Assembly (NCBI RefSeq): GCF_001540865.1
Contig: NC_033637.1
Location: forward strand, 3,925,349-3,989,348
Source: Ananas comosus
Lineage: Eukaryota; Streptophyta; Magnoliopsida; Poales; Bromeliaceae
Length of the DNA: 64,000 nt
Direction: 5' to 3'
The position numbers and the translations under genes are program-made. The notes under the pieces are model-generated. The model saw only the letters and a list, made by a program, of their open reading frames with translations. It did no database searches and had not been told where the DNA came from. The stretch's first letter is position 1. Each line of letters begins with the position of its first letter. Positions 58,501 through 64,000 of the stretch are shown in pieces.

Positions 58501-59576
58501 TCTACACTCTTTTTTTTTTTTTAATGTATAAGGAGCTTTTTTTCTTTTGTAAAAGATATTCTACATAAGATTTCTTATCCGCTTTATACATAAAAAATAA
58601 AGTTGGGAAAAATATCAAAAATCACAAATAAAAACAAACCTTTCTAAGTTTCTAAATGAGATGATGATGACATTTGAAATTCAGTGTTACTATTTATTAT
58701 TGATTATACAGAGTATCAGTGGGGTAAAAAAAAGAGTTTATTAGATGCTTACAGAGGCCGAGGTAGAAATGAAAAGACGTAAACTTCAATTTGATCTACT
58801 GTTGTTTAGCTTATTTTTATTTTATCATTTTATAGTTCAAAAAATTATACTTAATTATCTTATAATTTTATTTTTATTTATATCAAAAATCAACTATTAA
58901 GCAGGATTACAAACTAAAATTTTCTAATAACTAATTTTTTAATCACAAAACAACAAAATAAAAATGAGCTAAATAAAAATGAGCTAAACCGCACAGTTTT
59001 TAAGTGCTTCAACATTTTAAACTGTAGAATAACTAAAAAAATAAGCAAAACTACAGTAGGATAAATTAAAATTTATTTTAAAAAAGGGCTAAGTTAAAAC
59101 TTACACTTTGTCCTCTTAAAAAATAAAAAAAATAAAAATTGTTCTTTGATCTCCGCCGTCAGTGTTTCATTAGGATTCCGTTTATATCTTATTTTTTATA
59201 CCCAAAGTACTCTTAAAACTCTCATCCTTTCTCATCCTCGGCTGCGCCGCCTCTCTCGCCGCCGCACCGCCTCCCCCTCCGCCGCCTCGCCCTCGACCAT
59301 CTCTCTGTCCATGCCTGCACACACGCCTCCGCCGCCTCCCCCTTGCCCTCACCCACCTCTCTGTTCACGCTCACCCCGAAAAAGATAAGAGGTAATTTGA
59401 TTATTTTGTCACAGTGTATTTTCTTATGAATAATTTTTATTTTTAAAATAAATAAAATATAAATTTTTAAATGAAAGAGAGAGAAAATAAAAAAAATATT
59501 GATAGAAACATTATTTTCTGTAATTTAGCCATAAAAAATAAGGGAAATAAATTGATGTTGCATATGAATATAAAAG
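58501..59576. other. Intergenic DNA with a possible MITE and a GC-rich island
   Basis: 58800-59000 resembles 38540-38765 and has inverted TAGCTTATTTTTATTT / AAAATAAAAATGAGCTA ends, so it is probably a MITE. 59210-59385 is an isolated C-rich island described separately. No complete gene was found. Confidence 0.45.
59210..59385 (+). other. Isolated GC-rich, gene-like island
   Basis: A short block rich in CTC, CCG and GCC with phrases such as CTCGCCGCCGCACCGCCTCC. It encodes only Arg/Ser/Pro-rich low-complexity sequence in an 80-codon frame. It resembles the 5' end of a monocot gene, but no downstream exon follows, so it may be a captured gene fragment or a relic promoter. Confidence 0.35.
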
Positions 59577-59590
59577 AGCAGTGCAAAGTT

Positions 59591-59743
59591 TTTTTTTTTT
59601 GAGAGAAAGGCAGCATGCTACCTATTTCGTTTATTTCATTTAGAAAATAACTTAGCTGGAAATGTAAATCAACTAGGATTCGAATTTAGGTGTCAGATAT
59701 CAATCACTAAGTCTTTTTGCCACTTGCGCTAGGGACGATCGGT
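59591..59743 (-). mobile_element. tRNA-derived SINE, minus strand, 14-bp target duplication
   Basis: On the minus strand it reads ACCGATCGTCCCTAGCGCAA, then GTGGCAAAAAGACTTAGTG, box B AATTCGAATCC, and tail AAATAGGTAGCATGCTGCC followed by oligo-A (poly-T here). AGCAGTGCAAAGTT flanks both sides (59577-59590 and 59744-59757). Confidence 0.9.
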
Positions 59744-59995
59744 AGCAGTGCAAAGTTGAATACAATGTGAAAGTATATTAAAAGCTACAATTTGTAGCCT
59801 CTTTAATACTAATTAATATATATACTATTCTATGACAAGTTGACGCTGCGTTCTTAAGATTCGTACAACGACGGAAAAGTCAACGAAAAAACCACAAGGA
59901 CTGCATCAGAAGACGTGGAAATATGAATTAAGCATGAGCAATAATTAATCCTAAGTCTATAACACAGGGGTTTAAAAATTTTCATGTAAAATCCA

Positions 59996-60100
59996 ACGTT
60001 CCTAAAGCAAGTGATATAGCGTTTAGTTCAGTGGTTGATATTCGAAGTTTTAAATTCGAATTCTACTTAATTCATATTTTCAGCTAAGTTTATTTTAAAA
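59996..60100 (+). mobile_element. Old, 3'-truncated SINE copy
   Basis: CGTTCCTAAAGCAAGTG, GTTCAGTGGTTGATATTCGA, AAATTCGAATTCTACTTAAT and TTTTCAGCTAAGTTTATTTT follow the order of the 57362 SINE. The tail with GCGGGTAGCGTGC is missing. Confidence 0.65.
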
Positions 60101-61519
60101 GTCTCCTTTTGGTAGAATTGTGTTGCTATTCCGTAAATTTCTTATAATTTATATCATAAATGCCATTAAAAATAACTGAAATATATTTAAAAATTATTTT
60201 TTTATAGAATAAGTAAGGATAATTTTATTATTTTGCTCTCTTAATTAATATTGTAACTCTCTAAAAACATTTCTGAAATTTAAAAGAACAAAATAGAGAT
60301 TTTTGAAATTTAAAAGAGAACTATATATGTTGTGAGTGTACATTGTGGGCATCCATATTTAAGAGAGACCGTTGATTTCCTATTAGATGATTTGTTTTAA
60401 AAAAAAACATATAATATTAGAGTCGAATTTAAGCCTCTTCAGTTCCAAAAGAAGAAAAAAGAAAATGTAAGCTCAAATCCCACTTAAGTCATTGTATGAC
60501 CATTCATCAAAAAGGATGTTTAAAAGAATATTTAAAGTACAAGTGCTTACGTTGCACGAAATTTTATGAACGAAAAATTAAAAATAAAAAAAAATTATAT
60601 AATAAGACCAAGGGTAAAAACAAAACTCGGGAACTGTGTAGCAAATATCTGAAAACTAAAGGAGCTCTGTGTAAATTTCCGTGTGCTTCAATATTGAGAG
60701 GAGAAGCACAGCTTCATTGTCTTGAATCAGTTTTCCCTTTTAAATTCAGGGTAAGAGTTTGTTGAATATATATATTTATATATTTATAAATGTCATTTTC
60801 TAGCCGTTTTGATCGATTTTTAAGGACTAATAATTGTTTCACATAGTATCAAAATATAAGAGTTCTTAAGTTCGATTCTCACTAAACTCATCTCTTGTTT
60901 TGTTATAAAAAAACACTTCCATCTCTTAGTTCGGTGCCAACTATTATATCTTTAGCAAACTAAACAGATTTTTTATTATCTTTTCTCACATTTTGTACAA
61001 TCAATATTTGATTGTGACAGTTACAGTACTATCACTTTTTTCACTTTGATAAATTACCCCTCATGTGGTTAGTTACAATTGCATTGGAAATTATACATCC
61101 AATAGAATTATTAAATTTTTATTCTTCTATTAGTTCATACTAGCTATATCTGAATCTACTGCCTATGTTGTGTTTGTATGGCAAAGAACAACTAGTTATT
61201 TGAGCTGGAAAACGTTTGTTTTTATCTTAATTTATGTGTACATATTATGTCATTTGTGTTATTTCAGGGATTGGAATCTAACTGTGTTACTTGTTACAAA
61301 GACCAGCCATTTTTATGAAAATATTTGCAATTATGAACTCTTCGAACAACGCGGAACAGAACCTTGTTGCAAGAATCTGTCTCTTTTAGTGAATCTTAGA
61401 TATCTAAGATCATGGCAAAGCTCGAAAATATTTTACAAGGGTATGTATGTTTTCTTTCTCATTTGATGCCCATGTTCTTGCATATGCTTTTCTTTCATTT
61501 TTCTTTGCTGTAAGGTGAT
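60101..61519. other. Intergenic DNA and putative 5' region of the DUF707 gene
   Basis: No gene was recognised in 60101-61260. At 61269-61440, between an AG acceptor and a GG|GTATGT donor, lies a possible leader exon. It joins in frame with the next exon (KG-DMFFNELV) but has no conserved coding content I know, so it may be 5' UTR. The frame at 60496-60765 looks random. Confidence 0.4.
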
Positions 61520-63913
61520 ATGTTCTTCAATGAATTGGTTACTCACAGTGAATTTCTCGGAAAACGAAATGGAAGTGTGAGGCTTGTTATAACAGCAGTA
61601 ACTGGAATTATATTTGGTCTTCTGATAGGAGCTTCTTTACCTGCTAACACAATACAGGTATGAAATTAACATCTTTAGTGCTTGTATATGTTTGTTGCGC
61701 TACGAGAGAGCGAATAACATATATGCTTTCCGAATTTGGCAGATCCAGTTCCCATCTAGCATTTTTTCATACAATGAAGACAGGAATTCTAGTCTCAAAA
61801 CTCCAGTATTACTGAATGATACTTCTGCTAAAGATCACAATACGAATACTACTAAACTGGGTTTAAATTATACTCTAGAGGTACATTTTCGACCGAAGCA
61901 TGTGGTTTCATCTCTCCAAATGAAGTTTGTTGTGTTGTTGACATTGATGAACGATAATTTTTGTCCATCGTTTATTTATTTGAGCTTACTTCAGTATTAT
62001 ACAGCATAATCTTATGGCACATTATTGAATTAGATACAGCATAAAATTACAAAATGATTATTGCACTTGTTTCTTAATCCGAAAGTGTGCCAATTGAATG
62101 TGGTTATGTGGATGGTTCTCTATCTAGTTATATACCGATTTCATCGGAACATTCGTAACATCAGATTTCTGTGTTTTAACTGTCGTAAAAGTCACGAGAT
62201 AACAACTATGAGATGACTATTGCGTACTATGTGCAGAGATAAATCAACTTTTTTGTGTGCTCATTGACTTCAATCATGTCGAAAAGTATTGTTGTACGAT
62301 AAATTTTGGTATTTAATCATAAAGGGGATGATCATACAACTGAGATTAACTTCTTTATGATGCTTGTAGAAATATGCTCCAACAAATCCTAAAGGTGCAG
62401 AAACACTACCACCGGGAATCGTTGTTTCAGAGTCGGATTTATATCAGCATAGGTTGTGGGGACACCCAAGTGAGGTATGTTACAGCTACTGGAGTTTCAT
62501 TGTTAGTTCAAAATGAATGTCCAGAGTTTCTTCTAAATTGAGGAATCTTTTCCTCTGCTCATGTAATTCTTGTTAGTAGTTACTTTGGTGAATCGTACCG
62601 CCTTATCAACTGATTTATTGTAGTTATTTGTTGATAACTTAATGTGTCCCCTCATATTTCATCTATTTCTTGAAGTTTCATCATGGAATCGAACGAGCTT
62701 CTGAAAACATCTTCTAAGTTGAGAGATTTTTCCCTCTCATTCTTTTGTTTCAGTAATTCTTCAGATGCATCATATGCCCTGTAGGTCCAAATACTTCAAT
62801 TTTCATTGTTCGTGTAAATGCTCTTGGTTTTCGCTTCACACTACAGCTGTTTCTGTCCATTACCAAATATTATCTCAACTAAAAGGTTTAGCCTCAATAC
62901 TTTGCTAGACGTAAATCGGTCCAATCAATCACGCATCGCTTCATTAGTTTGGATGTATTACTCTTTTTTCATGTCAATGCGCCACTCCAAATCAAGTCGA
63001 TTATGTTTCTTCTATGTTGCGTAACGAACTGCTTTTGTGATATCCAGGACCTGTCCCTTAAGCAGAAGTATCTTGTAACTTTTACAGTTGGTTATAAACA
63101 GAGAGAAAATGTTAATGCCGCAGTCCAAAAGGTAAAATTGTCTTCACAAAGAAGAACTGCTGAAAGATCTTACATGCCCTCTACTACTTTAGCTGTCTAA
63201 GGGGGGGAAATTTTCCGAAGATCATAAAATTGAAACCGGAAATACATGATTTATCTTTACTTTATTATTTTTACCAATCTGAATTTACTTAATCATCGCA
63301 TGAGTCAGACATGTTGCATTTTGTAATATGAGGTTTCTGGTAATCGCGAATTTCATAATGTTTAAGCTCTTGAATAGAAGCCCTTTGAAGTCACTGTGAC
63401 TTACTGCTGGAATTCTGATACTGCTGCATGCAGTTTTCTGAAAATTTTACCATCCTACTGTTCCATTATGACGGAAGAACGAGCGAATGGGATGAGTTCG
63501 AGTGGTCGAAGCGGGCTATTCATGTGAGCACCAGAAAGCAGACGAAATGGTGAGATTAATAAGTTGTTCGTCAGTAACTAATTATCGCTGCACGGTCACG
63601 TTTTGCTGTTTCTTGATTTCAGGTGGTATGCGAAACGATTCTTGCACCCTGACATCGTGGCTCCATACGAGTACATATTCGTCTGGGACGAAGATCTTGC
63701 AGTCGAGCATTTCGATGCCGAAGAGTAAACCGTCACCTCTATTCACCTTTTTTTTTTGCTGTCAATCTTGGTTTTTCGGATTCATTTCTGGTATTGCAGA
63801 TACATTAAGCTGGCGAAAAAGCACGGATTAGAGATCTCGCAGCCTGCTTTGGACACGGAAAAGGAGATAGCATGGCGAATGACGCGGAGAAAAGGCGATG
63901 TTGAAGTTCATAA
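61520..63913 (+). CDS. DUF707 family protein (PF05212), N-terminal part, runs off the window
   Basis: Exons, phases compatible throughout: 61520-61657, 61743-61880, 62370-62474, 63048-63131, 63434-63549, 63623-63724 and 63800-63913, then a GTAAGC donor. The start at MFFNELVTHSEF precedes a signal-anchor VRLVITAVTGIIFGLLIGAS. The DUF707 landmarks follow: QKYLVTFTVGYKQRENVNAA, FSENFTILLFHYDG, WSKRAIHVSTRKQTKWWYAK, RFLHPDIVAPYEYIFVWDED and HGLEISQPALD. Family members are probably type II Golgi-type membrane proteins of unproven function with glycosyltransferase-like features. The rest of the domain lies outside the window. An upstream leader exon (61269-61440) could extend the N terminus. Confidence 0.9.
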
Positions 63914-64000
63914 GTAAGCTTGCTTCTTTTTTTCTGTCGTTTCAATTTGATATTCTATGCGAGTGAATGCGCCAGCGCATGAACTAATTTACAAATAATA

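Noticed and set aside
60840..60900. Possible further tRNA-like or SINE piece (AAGTTCGATTCTCACTAAAC)
   Set aside because: Only a box-B-like word; no tail, no duplication and no match to the other SINEs.

Overview
The window is nuclear DNA of a flowering plant, most likely a monocot. The reasons are GT-AG introns, GC-rich first exons beside AT-rich intergenic DNA, plant-only gene families (plant-type eIF4B, DUF868, DUF707, chloroplast sensor kinase, RALF-like peptides), and a dense load of small non-autonomous transposons. A non-grass commelinid would fit, but I cannot name the species. There are two runs of N (28224-28248 and 31627-31726) and one isolated N at 41105, so this is a draft assembly with unresolved joins.

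Layout from left to right. Positions 1-5056 hold the 3' end of an eIF4B gene (+), with a very long intron before the last two coding exons. Around 8.3-8.9 kb lies a small GC-rich gene of unknown function (-) whose last codons and stop come from a MITE inserted at 7302-8347. From 9 to 19.6 kb is mostly MITEs of several families, LTR scraps and a SINE, interrupted by an intronless DUF868 gene (-, 16504-17562). From about 19564 to 28223 the sequence is one giant, noisy inverted repeat (arms about 4.3 kb, centre near 23861) that stops exactly at the 25-N gap. From 28.8 to 38.3 kb there are three direct copies of a 1.75-1.8 kb unit, each carrying one RALF-like peptide gene (-) with its own TATA box. 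Foldback MITEs, a Helitron end and a LINE 3' fragment lie between the copies.

The right part is gene-dense. SGF29, a SAGA chromatin reader, occupies 39413-48803 (-, nine coding exons including one of 14 nt). A chloroplast sensor kinase (CSK) gene is divergent from it at 50440-55876 (+, nine coding exons). The 5' part of a DUF707 gene (+) starts at about 61520 and runs off the window at 63913. SINEs and MITEs fill the spaces.

The genes do not form a pathway. The most notable non-genic signals are: (1) the giant hairpin ending at a gap, probably a long-read artefact; (2) a foldback MITE family, often inside TA or GA/CT microsatellites, in which a short hairpin word is repeated within each copy but differs between copies; (3) a LINE and SINEs that share a 3' tail; (4) the MITE-supplied C terminus; and (5) the RALF triplication.
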